This document shows positions 11,778-20,575 of a stretch of DNA of 64,000 bases, in pieces. Under the pieces are notes generated by a model. It saw only the letters and a list, made by a program, of their open reading frames with translations, made no database searches and was not told the origin of the DNA. The stretch's first letter is position 1. Each line of letters opens with the position of its first letter. The stretch spans positions 2,928,954-2,992,953 of the forward strand of contig NZ_CP059900.1 of the NCBI RefSeq assembly GCF_014126825.1. Direction: 5' to 3'. The DNA is from Tomitella gaofuii. Its GTDB lineage: Bacteria > Actinomycetota > Actinomycetes > Mycobacteriales > Mycobacteriaceae. The translations under genes were made by a program, and so were the position numbers.

Positions 11778-13718
11778 TCACCCGGCCTGCAGGACAAGCC
11801 GCGGAGCCGGGGGCGACAACGGCACTTGCTCCCGCTGCAGCAACCACGAGGCGATGTCGTGGAACAACGGGGCCGCAGACATGCCGCCGGAGCCGTCAGC
11901 ACTGCGCTGCGGCCGGTCCATCATCACCGCCACGACGAAGCGGGGATCCTGCGTGGGCGCCATCCCCGCGAAGGTGATCCAGTAGTCGGAGTTGGAATAG
12001 CATCCGCACTCCGGGTCGATCTGCTGTGCGGTGCCCGTCTTCCCGGACACCTGGTACCCCTCGACCGCCGCCGGCACGCCCGTGCCGCGCTGGTTCCCGT
12101 CGTCGTCCTGGACGACCGCGCGGAACATGTCGCGCACTGTGCGCGCCGTCTCCGGGCTCACCACGCGGACCGGCTCTGGCTCCTCGGGCGTCGTCACCTG
12201 TCCGTCTGGCCCGACGATCTTCTCGACGATCCGCGGCGGCACGCGCAGCCCGTCGTTGGCGATGGTCTGATACATGTCGGCCATCTGCAGCAGGGTCATC
12301 GACAGCCCCTGGCCGATCGGCAGGTTCGCGAAGGTCCCCGCCGTCCATTGGTCCTCCGGCGGCACGGCGCCCGCGCTCTCCCCGGGCAGGCCCACCCCCG
12401 TGCGCTGGCCGAGGCCGAACTTCTTGACCATCTGCGCGAACCGGTCCTGTCCGACCCGCTGCGCGAGCATTAGGGTGCCGACGTTGGACGACTTCCCGAA
12501 AATGCCGGTGGTCGTGTAAGGAGCGACGCCGTGCGGCCAGGCGTCGGACACGGTCACCCCGTCCATCGTGATCGACCCCGGCACCTGCAGCACCTCTTCC
12601 GGGGTGGTGAGCCCGTACTCGATCGCCGCGGACGCGGTGATGATCTTGTTGACCGACCCCGGCTCGAACGGGGTCGTCACGGAGGGGTTGCCCAATTCGG
12701 CATGATCGTTGGCCGGATCGCCGACCCCGATCGACGGGTCGAACGTGTTGTCATTCGACATGGCGAGAACATGCGCCGTGTCGGCGTCGAGGACCACCGC
12801 GGAGACGTTCTTCGCGCCCGAGGCGTCCTTGGCCTTCTGCACGGCGTTCTGCACGAAATACTGGAGATCGGAGTCGATGGTGAGCCGCACCGTGGAACCG
12901 TTCTGCGCCGGGTGCACGTCGCGCACGCTGCCGGGGATGATGTCGCCTCCCGAGCCGCGGTCGTAGGTCTTCGACCCCGCTGTCCCCGCCAGCACCGATT
13001 GCATCGACGATTCCAGCCCGATCAGTCCGCTGCCGTCCCAACGGGTGGCGCCGAGGATGTTGGCGGCCAGCGCGCCGCCCGGATACTCCCGGATGTTGTC
13101 GGGGTCGCTGCCGATCTTGCTGAACTCCTCGGTGATCGCCGTCGCCTTGCGCGGATCCACCTGGCGGGCCAGATAGACGAACTGCTTGTCGGAGGTCATC
13201 TCCTTCCGCAGCTCGCGCGCATCGACCTTGTCGCCCAGCATGGCGCTGAGCTTCGCCACCGCCTTGTCGATGTACTCCTCGGCCGTCGGCGCCTCCGGGT
13301 CCTTCGCATGCGCCTCCGCCAGCTCGTCGCGCACCCGCACCGGTTGAAAGGTCAACGCCCGGGCATCGACGGTGTAGGCCAGCGGCTTGCCGTTGGTGTC
13401 GACGATGTCGCCGCGCGTGGCCGGCAGCTTCGTCGTCACGGTGCGCTGGCTCGCCGACTGCGCGGACAGCTCCGGAGCGCGCACCACCTGCACCCACATC
13501 AGCTTGCCCACCACCGCCACGAGCATCAGTGTCATCAGACCCGCGGCGATACGCGTGCGATGGCCGAAGCTCCAGCTGTGGGTCCCGGCCCGGTTCGGGC
13601 GTGCTGCGGTGCCGGACGGGCGGCCGCCCGCCCGCGGCCTGGCCGGGTGCGGACGGCCCGGACGTCCCTGCGGCCGGCCGCGGCCATGGCCACGAGGATG
13701 TCCGGACGGCGGTGTCAC
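11778..13718 (-). CDS. pbpB: Septal peptidoglycan transpeptidase PBP2/FtsI (PbpB)
   Basis: Class B penicillin-binding protein that cross-links septal peptidoglycan with FtsW. 646 residues: a basic, Gly/Pro/Arg-rich cytoplasmic tail of ~50 residues, one membrane anchor (AGLMTLMLVAVVGKLMWVQ), a dimerisation/pedestal region, then the transpeptidase domain. The catalytic triad of motifs is SVNK (SxxK, after FEPG), SSN (in GKSSNVGTL) and KTG (VSGKTGTAQQ). GTG start at 13718 follows AGGGGG. It lies 86 bp downstream of ftsL. Confidence 0.95.
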   Translation of the reverse strand: MTPPSGHPRGHGRGRPQGRPGRPHPARPRAGGRPSGTAARPNRAGTHSWSFGHRTRIAAGLMTLMLVAVVGKLMWVQVVRAPELSAQSASQRTVTTKLPATRGDIVDTNGKPLAYTVDARALTFQPVRVRDELAEAHAKDPEAPTAEEYIDKAVAKLSAMLGDKVDARELRKEMTSDKQFVYLARQVDPRKATAITEEFSKIGSDPDNIREYPGGALAANILGATRWDGSGLIGLESSMQSVLAGTAGSKTYDRGSGGDIIPGSVRDVHPAQNGSTVRLTIDSDLQYFVQNAVQKAKDASGAKNVSAVVLDADTAHVLAMSNDNTFDPSIGVGDPANDHAELGNPSVTTPFEPGSVNKIITASAAIEYGLTTPEEVLQVPGSITMDGVTVSDAWPHGVAPYTTTGIFGKSSNVGTLMLAQRVGQDRFAQMVKKFGLGQRTGVGLPGESAGAVPPEDQWTAGTFANLPIGQGLSMTLLQMADMYQTIANDGLRVPPRIVEKIVGPDGQVTTPEEPEPVRVVSPETARTVRDMFRAVVQDDDGNQRGTGVPAAVEGYQVSGKTGTAQQIDPECGCYSNSDYWITFAGMAPTQDPRFVVAVMMDRPQRSADGSGGMSAAPLFHDIASWLLQREQVPLSPPAPRLVLQAG

Positions 13719-13804
13719 TCGCTGCAGCCCCCTGCTCTACTCGTCGTTCTTCTCCGGTCCGCGTCGGTGGACCCGCCGTTCGTGCATCGCGGCCATCGAC
13801 CCGC

Positions 13805-14641
13805 TCAGTGTGCACCTTCGGCGGGCGCACCTGCGGGACCGTCGGCCCCGCGAGCCGCGTCCGCCGGCGGGACGGAGGCCGCATCGGCCGGCGGGACGGG
13901 CGCCGCGTCCGCGGGCGGCAGCACGCCGTGCGCCGGCCCCTCGGCGGGGGCGGCCGGAGGCGGGGCCGGAACGGCCATGACCGTCGCGTCCGCCGGCGGA
14001 ATCGGTGCGGCGTCGGCGGGCGGCAGCACTCCCTGGGCCGACGGCGCTCCCGCGCTCGGCGCCACCGTGTCCGGCACGGCGGGGACACGCGCGAGGTCGC
14101 CGGGCTTGGGCCCCTCGGCCGGCTTGGGCTCGCCGTGGACGGTCACGGAGCCGTCCGGCGCCACCACCAGACGCGCGACGTCCTCGGACTGGACCATCCC
14201 CAGCTCGGCGGCCTTGCGTGCGAGCTCCGGTGCGGAGTTGCCGGCCTGCACGACCTTCATCAGCGACTCCTTCGTGTCCTCGAGCCGCGTGTTCTGCTGT
14301 CGGGCGTCGGCGATCTCATATGACCGCGCCGTGGCATTGGTCGTGAGCCACAGAGTTATGCCGATGCCTGCGAGGAACAACAGCATGACGAAGACGACGA
14401 ACGGGATCCGCCGGGCGAGTTCGCGCGGACCGGCGAACCGCAGAGCCGACTCGGCCGCGGCGCCGGCACCCGCACCCGCACCCGTCCCACGGCGTTGGCG
14501 CCGGTCGTACGCCTTCCGCGACGCTGCGGAGGACCCGCTGCCCCGGCGCCCGGATCGCCGTCCGGCGTCTGGACGCGGCGAGTGCGCCCGTCGAGACGGC
14601 TCCGAGCGGGTGTTCACGCGTGTGGTGATCGTGCTCGTCAT
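13805..14641 (-). CDS. ftsL: FtsL-like divisome protein with long Pro/Ala-rich tail
   Basis: Small bitopic divisome protein; homologues form a periplasmic coiled coil with FtsB/FtsQ and regulate FtsWI. ATG at 14641 lies one base after the rsmH stop. 278 residues: Arg/Ser/Gly-rich cytoplasmic segment to ~90, one transmembrane helix (PFVVFVMLLFLAGIGITLW), a short coiled-coil (ADARQQNTRLEDTKESL), an AAELGMVQ segment, then a ~110-residue extracytoplasmic tail with repeated PPADAA units. The repeats are uncommon in FtsL and may span the wall. Identification rests on locus and topology; sequence conservation in this family is low. Confidence 0.83.
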   Translation of the reverse strand: MTSTITTRVNTRSEPSRRAHSPRPDAGRRSGRRGSGSSAASRKAYDRRQRRGTGAGAGAGAAAESALRFAGPRELARRIPFVVFVMLLFLAGIGITLWLTTNATARSYEIADARQQNTRLEDTKESLMKVVQAGNSAPELARKAAELGMVQSEDVARLVVAPDGSVTVHGEPKPAEGPKPGDLARVPAVPDTVAPSAGAPSAQGVLPPADAAPIPPADATVMAVPAPPPAAPAEGPAHGVLPPADAAPVPPADAASVPPADAARGADGPAGAPAEGAH

Positions 14642-14642
14642 C

Positions 14643-15641
14643 TCAGCTCCCAGCAATCCGTCGGGCACACCGCAACCGGACAGGCGCCGATCGCGGATTC
14701 TCGGCGATCTCTTCCTCCGTGGCGCGCTCGGCGCCCCTGGTCACCAGCTGGAACTCCGGACCTGTACCCGGCAGTTCCACCGGAAGATCCTGAGGACTGC
14801 GTGAACGCGAACGGTCGGCCAATGCGCGCTTGACGATGCGGTCCTCCAGCGACTGGTAGGACATGAACGCGACGCGACCGCCCACCGTCAACGCGTCCAG
14901 CGCCGCCGGTACCGCGGCCCGCAGAGAATCCAGTTCCCCGTTGACCTCGATCCGCAGCGCCTGGAACGTCCTCTTCGCCGGATGGCCGCCGGTGCGCCGC
15001 GCGCCCGCCGGGATCACGTCGTAAAGAAGCTCCACGAGCTGCCCGGTGGTGCGGAACGGCGCGTCGGCACGCCGCCGCACGATCGCCGCCGCGATCTTGG
15101 CCGCGAAACGCTCCTCGCCATACGTGCTGAGGACGCGGCGGAGGTCCGCGGCCGCATAGGTGTTGACGACCGTGGCGGCCGTGAGTTCGGCTGACGCATC
15201 CATGCGCATGTCCAGCGGCGCGTCGACCGAGTAGGCGAAACCCCGCTCGGACTCGTCGAGCTGCAGGGAGGACACGCCCAGGTCGAACAGGATGGCGTCG
15301 ACGCCGCCACGCTCGGCGATGCCGACGGCGCCGAGCGCCTCCGCGATGCCGTCGTAGCGGGTGTGCACGGCGGTGAAGCGGCCGGCGAAGCCCGCGAGAC
15401 GCCGCGAGGCCGTGTCGATCGCCTGCGTGTCGCGGTCCAGACCGATCACCCGCAGCCCGGGGAAATGTTCGAGGAAGAACGCGCTGTGTCCACCCATGCC
15501 CAGGGTGCAGTCGAGGAACACGGCCCCCTCGCCCGCCGTCTCGATCGGCGGCCCGAGCAGGTCGGCCGCACGGTGGAGCAGCACGGGGACGTGCCCGAAC
15601 TCGCCGGACCGCCGCCGCACGCCGCCTGCTCCGTCGGTCAT
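14643..15641 (-). CDS. rsmH: 16S rRNA (cytosine1402-N4)-methyltransferase RsmH
   Basis: SAM-dependent enzyme (formerly MraW) methylating C1402 of 16S rRNA. 332 residues: opening [16 protein letters not shown] motif [44 protein letters not shown], and the C-terminal [15 protein letters not shown] block. ATG at 15641 is preceded by GGAG at 6-bp spacing. A 208-bp gap to mraZ contains a 12-bp direct repeat described separately. Confidence 0.97.
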   Translation of the reverse strand: MTDGAGGVRRRSGEFGHVPVLLHRAADLLGPPIETAGEGAVFLDCTLGMGGHSAFFLEHFPGLRVIGLDRDTQAIDTASRRLAGFAGRFTAVHTRYDGIAEALGAVGIAERGGVDAILFDLGVSSLQLDESERGFAYSVDAPLDMRMDASAELTAATVVNTYAAADLRRVLSTYGEERFAAKIAAAIVRRRADAPFRTTGQLVELLYDVIPAGARRTGGHPAKRTFQALRIEVNGELDSLRAAVPAALDALTVGGRVAFMSYQSLEDRIVKRALADRSRSRSPQDLPVELPGTGPEFQLVTRGAERATEEEIAENPRSAPVRLRCARRIAGS

Positions 15642-15849
15642 CGTCTGCTCCAGTGGTCGGTCACGTCGGTCTGCTGCCGGTCAATCTGTCCTGGTAATGA
15701 CTGCTGTCCCGGTAAGGCTCGGAAAACGCAGCGGCGAATGTCCTGGGGTCTCCGGCCGACCGTGCCTGGCGTTGGGGAAGTACGTCAGGACCGTTCGGGC
15801 GGAGGCCTCGTGACATTCGCCGAGACCGCGTCGTGCGATCAGGCTGCGC

Positions 15850-16281
15850 TCAGAAGATGCTGCCGAGCGATTCATCGCGCGCCTGCGAGTAGCTCTCTTC
15901 GTTGGCCTCCAAGTAGTTCTGCCATGCCTCGGCGTCCCAGATCTCCAGGAACGTCACCGAGCCGATGACCACGCATTCACGCGAGAGATTCGCGTAACGG
16001 CGGTGGTCCGCCGACAGGGTGATCCGTCCCTGACCGTCCGGACGCTGCTCATCCGTTCCGGCAGCGAGCGCACGCACGAACGCCCTCGCCTCCGGGTTGG
16101 TCCGGGATGCGGAAGCCGCCCGGGTGGCCAACTCGAGGAACTCGTCCCGCGGATACACCGCAAGGCTGTGATCCTGGCCCTTCGAGACCATGAGACCTCC
16201 CGCCAGTGCGTCGCGGAACTTCGCCGGCAGCGTCAGCCGACCCTTCTCGTCGAGCTTGGGTGTGAAGGTTCCGAAGAACAT
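15850..16281 (-). CDS. mraZ: Transcriptional regulator MraZ
   Basis: Ring-forming AbrB-like DNA-binding protein at the head of the dcw cluster that binds repeated GTGG boxes in its own promoter. 143 residues, the usual length, with two tandem halves: [21 protein letters not shown] and later [26 protein letters not shown] at 16281 chosen because GGAGGTG sits 5 bp upstream; the longer ORF upstream has no ribosome site. Three boxes at 16385-16410 make autoregulation very likely. Confidence 0.96.
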   Translation of the reverse strand: MFFGTFTPKLDEKGRLTLPAKFRDALAGGLMVSKGQDHSLAVYPRDEFLELATRAASASRTNPEARAFVRALAAGTDEQRPDGQGRITLSADHRRYANLSRECVVIGSVTFLEIWDAEAWQNYLEANEESYSQARDESLGSIF

Positions 16282-16384
16282 CCGACACCTCCGACTCGAC
16301 CGCCTCCCACATGTCCGAACCGGATTGCACCGGGCCCTCCGTGTGTGGAGACCGTTGGCGGATGCCTTGATGGCGACCCGTTGG

Positions 16385-16410
16385 CACCACAGTACCCCAC
16401 TTCTCCCCAC
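16385..16410 (-). promoter_or_regulatory. MraZ-binding box array (three boxes, 10-bp period)
   Basis: Reading the minus strand, GTGGGG (16405-16410), GTGGGG (16395-16400) and GTGGTG (16385-16390) start exactly 10 bp apart. MraZ family members bind tandem GTGG-type direct repeats spaced by one helical turn, so these are the predicted operator. The array overlaps the predicted mraZ promoter. Confidence 0.8.
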
Positions 16411-16416
16411 TTTCAA
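16389..16416 (-). promoter_or_regulatory. Putative mraZ (dcw) promoter
   Basis: On the minus strand TTGAAA (16411-16416) and TACTGT (16389-16394) are separated by 16 bp, a good sigma-70-type fit (5/6 to TTGACA; TAnnnT). Two MraZ boxes fill the spacer and a third touches the -10 element, an arrangement expected for autorepression. Transcript start would be about 100 bp upstream of the mraZ ATG. Confidence 0.6.
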
Positions 16417-16627
16417 CCCCAACTGCCGCCACGTTGCGCGACTCCGCATGAAATGCGCTGGTACAGACGCCATAGACGGTGGGGTGCGAGCCCTGGACAC
16501 GCCCTCTCCGCCGGAGGAGCGAGGATCCACGCAGAACGCATATCCGCAGATGGATGAGATTTCGAGACCGAGGCAGCCGATCGGGTCACACCACCAGGGC
16601 ACCCCGTGGGTCCCTGCCGCCACCGGG

Positions 16628-16696
16628 GTGGCGGAAAGTGGGGAACCACGGTGGGGCGGAGTGGAGGACCGCGGTGGGGCGGAGTGGAGGACGGAG
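16628..16696 (+). repeat. 23-bp tandem repeat x3, each with two GTGG boxes
   Basis: Three consecutive 23-bp units (16628-16650, 16651-16673, 16674-16696). Units 2 and 3 match at 20 of 23 positions; unit 1 is more diverged. Each unit holds two GTGGNG boxes 10 bp apart, at 16628/16638, 16651/16661 and 16674/16684. The boxes have the same sequence and 10-bp phase as the mraZ operator but lie on the opposite strand, about 220 bp further upstream of mraZ and downstream of the DUF3040 gene. The rest of the 541-bp gap 16282-16822 shows no gene. Confidence 0.75.
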
Positions 16697-16749
16697 CCGG
16701 GGCGCGGGGGGCGCGGGCGACGAGACCCTCCCGGGCCGGCCTACGAAAG

Positions 16750-16795
16750 ACCACCCGGGCGCGGGGCCGTCGTCACGGCCCCGCGCCCGGGTGGT
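16750..16795 (-). terminator. Strong hairpin terminator of the DUF3040 gene
   Basis: A perfect 21-bp inverted repeat (16750-16770 with 16775-16795) around a CGTC loop, 27 bases after the DUF3040 stop. On the minus strand it is followed by CTTTCG, a short U-rich stretch. It insulates DUF3040 transcription from the mraZ promoter region. Confidence 0.8.
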
Positions 16796-16822
16796 CGGTG
16801 TTGAAGTGTGCTGTTCGGCAGA

Positions 16823-17272
16823 TCAGCCTTCGAAGCGCCGCCGGAAACGCTCCTCCATACGCTCGGTGAAGCTGCCCGCGGACTTGGGCTTGCTGAAGCG
16901 GCCCTTGAGCCCCTTGGCCCCTCCGCCCTTTCCGGAGCCGGCGCCGGCGCGGCCCGGCGCCGACGGGGAAGCCGGAACCTTGTCGCGCCCCCACGGCGTG
17001 CCGAGCATGAGCATCACCGCGCCCAAGAACATGACGACGAACCCGATGACAGCGAGAACGGGGAAGCCGCCGATGTGCAGTGCGCTGGTGGCGACCCCCA
17101 CTATCAGGAGTGCAAGCCCGACCAGGGCGATGAACAACGCCTGAATACGCCGCTTGGCGTTGGGGGTGCCGAACCGGCGGCCCCGGACCTGCGAAGCGAA
17201 CTTCGGGTCTTCCTCATACAGAGCATTCTCGATCTCGTCGAGCATCCGCTGCTCGTGCTCGGAGAGTGGCAC
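16823..17272 (-). CDS. DUF3040 membrane protein (Rv2169c-like)
   Basis: 149-residue protein of the actinobacterial DUF3040 family; function unknown. It starts MPLSEHEQRMLDEIENALYEEDPKFA, the conserved family signature, followed by two transmembrane helices (IQALFIALVGLALLIVGVA and FPVLAVIGFVVMFLGAVM) and a basic Gly/Lys-rich C-terminal tail. Located next to mraZ as in other Mycobacteriales. A promoter-like TATTAT lies 85 bp upstream and a strong hairpin follows. Confidence 0.92.
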   Translation of the reverse strand: MPLSEHEQRMLDEIENALYEEDPKFASQVRGRRFGTPNAKRRIQALFIALVGLALLIVGVATSALHIGGFPVLAVIGFVVMFLGAVMLMLGTPWGRDKVPASPSAPGRAGAGSGKGGGAKGLKGRFSKPKSAGSFTERMEERFRRRFEG

Positions 17273-17356
17273 GGCACCTCCCCCGGCTTCTCGTCATGAC
17301 GTCCAGCTGCCGAACCGAACGCGCCAGCCCCCGTCCATTACGGGCGCCTAACACCG

Positions 17357-17362
17357 ATAATA
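17357..17362 (-). promoter_or_regulatory. Putative -10 element of the DUF3040 gene
   Basis: The minus strand reads TATTAT at 17362-17357 in an otherwise GC-rich gap, with a poor -35 (TGGTAC) 17 bp upstream. It precedes the DUF3040 start by about 85 bp. Only the hexamer is convincing. Confidence 0.45.
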
Positions 17363-17458
17363 CTGTTCGGCATCGGACCGTACCACCGAATACCCCACTC
17401 CCCGGATCGAATAAACCGTCGGCACCGCGCAGCACGTGCGCCACACGCCCCGGCAGGA

Positions 17459-17998
17459 TCAGCCCGCCCGCAAAAGGGGGTGGCCGGCCGGGTGGTCCCC
17501 GCGGCCGGAACCAGGCTCCGCCGCGCCGCCCAGGTGCGACTCGACCACGTTGAGGAAGTCCCCGACAGCACCGGCCAGCGCATCCGCCGCCGGGCCGTCG
17601 ACCCTGCTCGTGACCCCGGCCTCGACAGCCGCACGCGTGGACGAGAACTGCGCGAAGTGGTCCGCCCACACCTTCCAGCCGGGGCCGACCGAGGCCAACC
17701 TCGCCCATGCGCTGCGCGATGCACCCCTGCGGGGCTGCGGCGGCGACGCGGCCAACACCGCGGCGGCACCGCGCACCGCCGCAACGTAGGCGGTGGCGAA
17801 CCGCTCCGCCGGCCGGTCCACCGCACCGCACAAGGCCTCCGACAGGAGCGTATCGGCGCGGCCGAGCAGTGCGGCCGCATGTGGCGACCGCGGACGCGAC
17901 GGCATGGATCCTCCACCCACACGCGGTGGCGGCATCCACTGCCCGTGGCCCTGCGTTCCCGCGGCCGCGCCTGCTGCACCCGTGCTCATCGTCCTCAT
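17459..17998 (-). CDS. SAV_6107-like HEPN-domain protein
   Basis: 179 residues. The core from about residue 40 (AAALLGRADTLLSEALCGAV..RFATAYVAAVRGAAAVLA) is an all-alpha bundle like the actinobacterial SAV_6107 family, annotated as HEPN-type. ATG at 17998 chosen because AGGAGAG precedes it at 5-8 bp; an ATG three codons downstream is possible. The N-terminal ~30 residues are Gly/Ala/Pro-rich. Diverges from the GNAT gene across 257 bp. HEPN domains often act as RNases or nucleic-acid binders, but no Rx4-6H motif is seen, so activity is unknown. Confidence 0.72.
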   Translation of the reverse strand: MRTMSTGAAGAAAGTQGHGQWMPPPRVGGGSMPSRPRSPHAAALLGRADTLLSEALCGAVDRPAERFATAYVAAVRGAAAVLAASPPQPRRGASRSAWARLASVGPGWKVWADHFAQFSSTRAAVEAGVTSRVDGPAADALAGAVGDFLNVVESHLGGAAEPGSGRGDHPAGHPLLRAG

Positions 17999-18255
17999 CG
18001 CCTCTCCTCTTCCCGCTCGCACCCGCCCGCGATCCGACTCCGCAGTGCGGGCCCGACCCTGCGGTACCGTGCCTCCGTCAGGCCCACGCCCGGACTACAC
18101 GGGCCCGGCCCGCCAGACCCGGCGGACCATACGCCCGGTACGACCCGCTTCCCTCGGGCCGCACCGGACGGTCCGGCATCGAACAACGGTTCGATGGTGG
18201 CAATGCTAAACAGACTCTCCGACAACTTTGTCTCCGCACAGAAAGTTCGCTGCTC

Positions 18256-18888
18256 ATGAGCCTGCTCGTCTCCGAGATCCCGGCTCCGGTCCTGCGCGCA
18301 CGCCTCTACGAGGCCCTCGAGATCTATGTGGCTGCGATGCACTACCCGCGCGGAGTCGAACACAGCCGCGCACCCATGTGGGCCGAGCACATGCTCCGGG
18401 ACGGCTGGCGGGCGGTCGCGGCCTTCGAGATTCCGGACAACGGCCCCCGAGCGACTACGACGATGGACGATGTGGCCACGACGACGGACGATGCGACCGC
18501 GATCCCTGATGGGGCCAGGCTGGTCGGCATCGCTTACGGATACCACGGCGCCCCCGCGTACTGGTGGGACCGGCAGGTGCGTTCCGCGGTGCGCGACACC
18601 GCCGGGCCACCGGGCACCCGGCTGATGTCCGACTACTTCGAGCTCACCGAGATCCACGTCGCACCCTCCGCCCAGGGCAAGGGGATCGGCGCCGCGCTGC
18701 TGACACGGCTGCTTTCCGGCCTCACCGAATCACGGGTGCTGCTGTCGACACCCGAAGTGCCCGACGAGCGGAACCGCGCATGGCAGCTGTACCGGCGGAT
18801 GGGGTTCGAGGACGTCCTGCGCCACTTCCGGTTCCTCGGCGATCGGCGCGATTTCGCCGTACTCGGTCGCACGCTGCCGCTGCCCTGA
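18256..18888 (+). CDS. GNAT family N-acetyltransferase (Rv2170-like)
   Basis: 210-residue acyl-CoA-dependent acetyltransferase. The acetyl-CoA loop is visible in TEIHVAPSAQGKGIGAALLTRLL (Q-G-K-G-I-G) and the terminal beta strand region in WQLYRRMGFEDVLRHFRFLGDRR. ATG at 18256 fits the homologue MSLLVSEIPAPVLRARLYEALEIYVAAM. A Thr/Asp-rich insert (~residues 65-90) is unusual. Rv2170 is reported to acetylate a metabolic enzyme in M. tuberculosis; substrate here is unknown. Followed 22 bp later by crtO on the same strand. Confidence 0.88.
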   Translation: MSLLVSEIPAPVLRARLYEALEIYVAAMHYPRGVEHSRAPMWAEHMLRDGWRAVAAFEIPDNGPRATTTMDDVATTTDDATAIPDGARLVGIAYGYHGAPAYWWDRQVRSAVRDTAGPPGTRLMSDYFELTEIHVAPSAQGKGIGAALLTRLLSGLTESRVLLSTPEVPDERNRAWQLYRRMGFEDVLRHFRFLGDRRDFAVLGRTLPLP

Positions 18889-18910
18889 CCCCGCCGGATA
18901 CCCTGTCGGA

Positions 18911-20575
18911 GTGTTGGATGCGATCGTCGTCGGCAGCGGCCACAACGCCTTGGTCGCCGCCTGCTACCTCGCCCGGGAGAGCTGGGCCGTCGAGGTGCTC
19001 GAGCGGGACACGGTCCCCGGGGGCGCGGTGTCGACCGTCGAACGGTTCCCAGGCCACCGGGTGGACCGCGGTTCGTCCGCGCACCTGATGATCCGGCAGA
19101 GCGGGATCATCGAGGAGCTCGACCTTGCCGGCCACGGACTGACCTACATCGACTGCGACCCGTGGGCGTTCGCCCCGGGGCCACCGGAGTCGCCGGGGCG
19201 CCCGGGCATCGTGTTCCGCACCGACCTGGCCGCCACCTGCGCGTCCATCGCGGCGGCGTGCGGCAAGCGCGACGCCGACGCCTACCGGCGTTTCGTCACC
19301 GAGTGGACCCCGCTCGCCCGCAGCGTGATGCGCGCCTTCTCCCGCCCACCCGGCGTCGCCGGACTGTCCCGCGCGTTCGGTCCGCTGGGTATGCCCGCCT
19401 TCCTCGGCGGCGGGTTTCCGCCCACAGCCCTGGCGCGCAGGTTCCTGGGCACCGGCGATGCACTGCTCGACTACTACTTCGACGACGAGCCGCTCAAGGC
19501 CGCGCTCGCGTGGTTCGGGGCGCAGTCGGGTCCCCCGATGTCCGAGCCCGGCACCGCGCCGATGATCGGGTTCGCCGCTCTGATGCACCAGGCGCCGCCG
19601 GGGCGCGCAGTCGGCGGCAGCGGATCCTTGGCCACGGCGCTCGTCTCGCGCCTGCGGGCCGACCGGGGAACCGTGACGACGGGCGACGCCGTGACCGCGC
19701 TGCGCCGCACCGACGGCGGGTGGTCTGCCACCACCGAGCACGGGCGGACGGTGCGGGCCCGGACGGTGGTGGCCGGATGCCACATCCTCACCACCATCGG
19801 TCTGCTCGCGGACGGCGGCGCCGTCTCCGCCTCCGCCGCGACGGAGTTGCGTCGCGGCATCCGCGTAGGCCCGGGCATCGGCATGGCCGTCCGGCTGGCC
19901 ACGGACGCGTTGCCCGCGTACCCGTCGGCGCCGGACTGCGGGCCCGGCCCCGGCGTGCACGCGGGCCTGCAATTGCTCGTCAGCGACAGGGCCCACCTGC
20001 GCACGGGGCATGCCGCCGCGCTCGCGGGCCGGCTCCCGCCGCGTCCCGCCGCCCTGTCGATGACATTCAGCGCGCTGGACAGGTCGCTGTGCCCGGACGG
20101 TGAACACCAGATGACGCTGTGGTCGCAGTGGCATCCGTACCGGATCGCCGACGGCACCCGCTGGGCGGACGTGGCCGAAACGGAGGCGGACAGGGTGGTC
20201 GACGAGATCGAGCGGTTCGCCCCCGGGACCCGCGAGACGGTGACGGCCCGCCACGTCCAATCGCCGGCCGGGCTCGAAAGCGAGCTGGGCCTGATCGGCG
20301 GCAACATCATGCACATCGAGATGTCGCTCGACCAGATGCTGGCCTTCCGTCCCACCGCGGAGCTCGCGGGCCAGCGGTTGAGCGGCCTCGCCGCCGACGC
20401 GGGCCGCGGGGATCCGCTCGCCGGGCTGTATCTGACCGGCGCATCGACGCACCCCGGCGGCGGCGTCAGCGGTTACAGTGGCCGCTCCGCCGCCCGGCTC
20501 GCGCTCCGGGATGCCCGCGCCGGGACGCTGCGCCGCCTGCTGCCGGCCGCGCGGAGCCGTGTGCGCCGCCGTTAG
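18911..20575 (+). CDS. crtO: CrtO-type beta-carotene ketolase
   Basis: FAD-dependent, phytoene-desaturase-like enzyme that introduces 4-keto groups into beta/gamma-carotene. 554 residues, with the FAD motif AIVVGSGHNALVAACYLARE at the N terminus, then RVDRGSSAHLMIRQSGIIEEL, LAWFGAQSGPPMSEPGTAPMIGFAALMH, and the C-terminal TGASTHPGGGVSGYSGRSAARLAL. From memory these blocks match Rhodococcus erythropolis CrtO closely. GTG start at 18911, 22 bp after the GNAT gene. It is separated from crtE-I-B by lppM and metF; no lycopene cyclase is in the window. A PYROXD2-like desaturase of other function is the alternative. Confidence 0.86.
   Translation: MLDAIVVGSGHNALVAACYLARESWAVEVLERDTVPGGAVSTVERFPGHRVDRGSSAHLMIRQSGIIEELDLAGHGLTYIDCDPWAFAPGPPESPGRPGIVFRTDLAATCASIAAACGKRDADAYRRFVTEWTPLARSVMRAFSRPPGVAGLSRAFGPLGMPAFLGGGFPPTALARRFLGTGDALLDYYFDDEPLKAALAWFGAQSGPPMSEPGTAPMIGFAALMHQAPPGRAVGGSGSLATALVSRLRADRGTVTTGDAVTALRRTDGGWSATTEHGRTVRARTVVAGCHILTTIGLLADGGAVSASAATELRRGIRVGPGIGMAVRLATDALPAYPSAPDCGPGPGVHAGLQLLVSDRAHLRTGHAAALAGRLPPRPAALSMTFSALDRSLCPDGEHQMTLWSQWHPYRIADGTRWADVAETEADRVVDEIERFAPGTRETVTARHVQSPAGLESELGLIGGNIMHIEMSLDQMLAFRPTAELAGQRLSGLAADAGRGDPLAGLYLTGASTHPGGGVSGYSGRSAARLALRDARAGTLRRLLPAARSRVRRR

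Noticed and set aside
16606-16869. Small plus-strand open frame across the GTGG repeats
   Set aside because: Composition follows the repeats and the antisense DUF3040 gene; no ribosome site or recognisable domain.
17381-17400. Additional MraZ boxes near the DUF3040 promoter (TACCAC and CCCCAC on the plus strand)
   Set aside because: Only two partial boxes and the spacing is not 10 bp, so chance in GC-rich DNA is sufficient.
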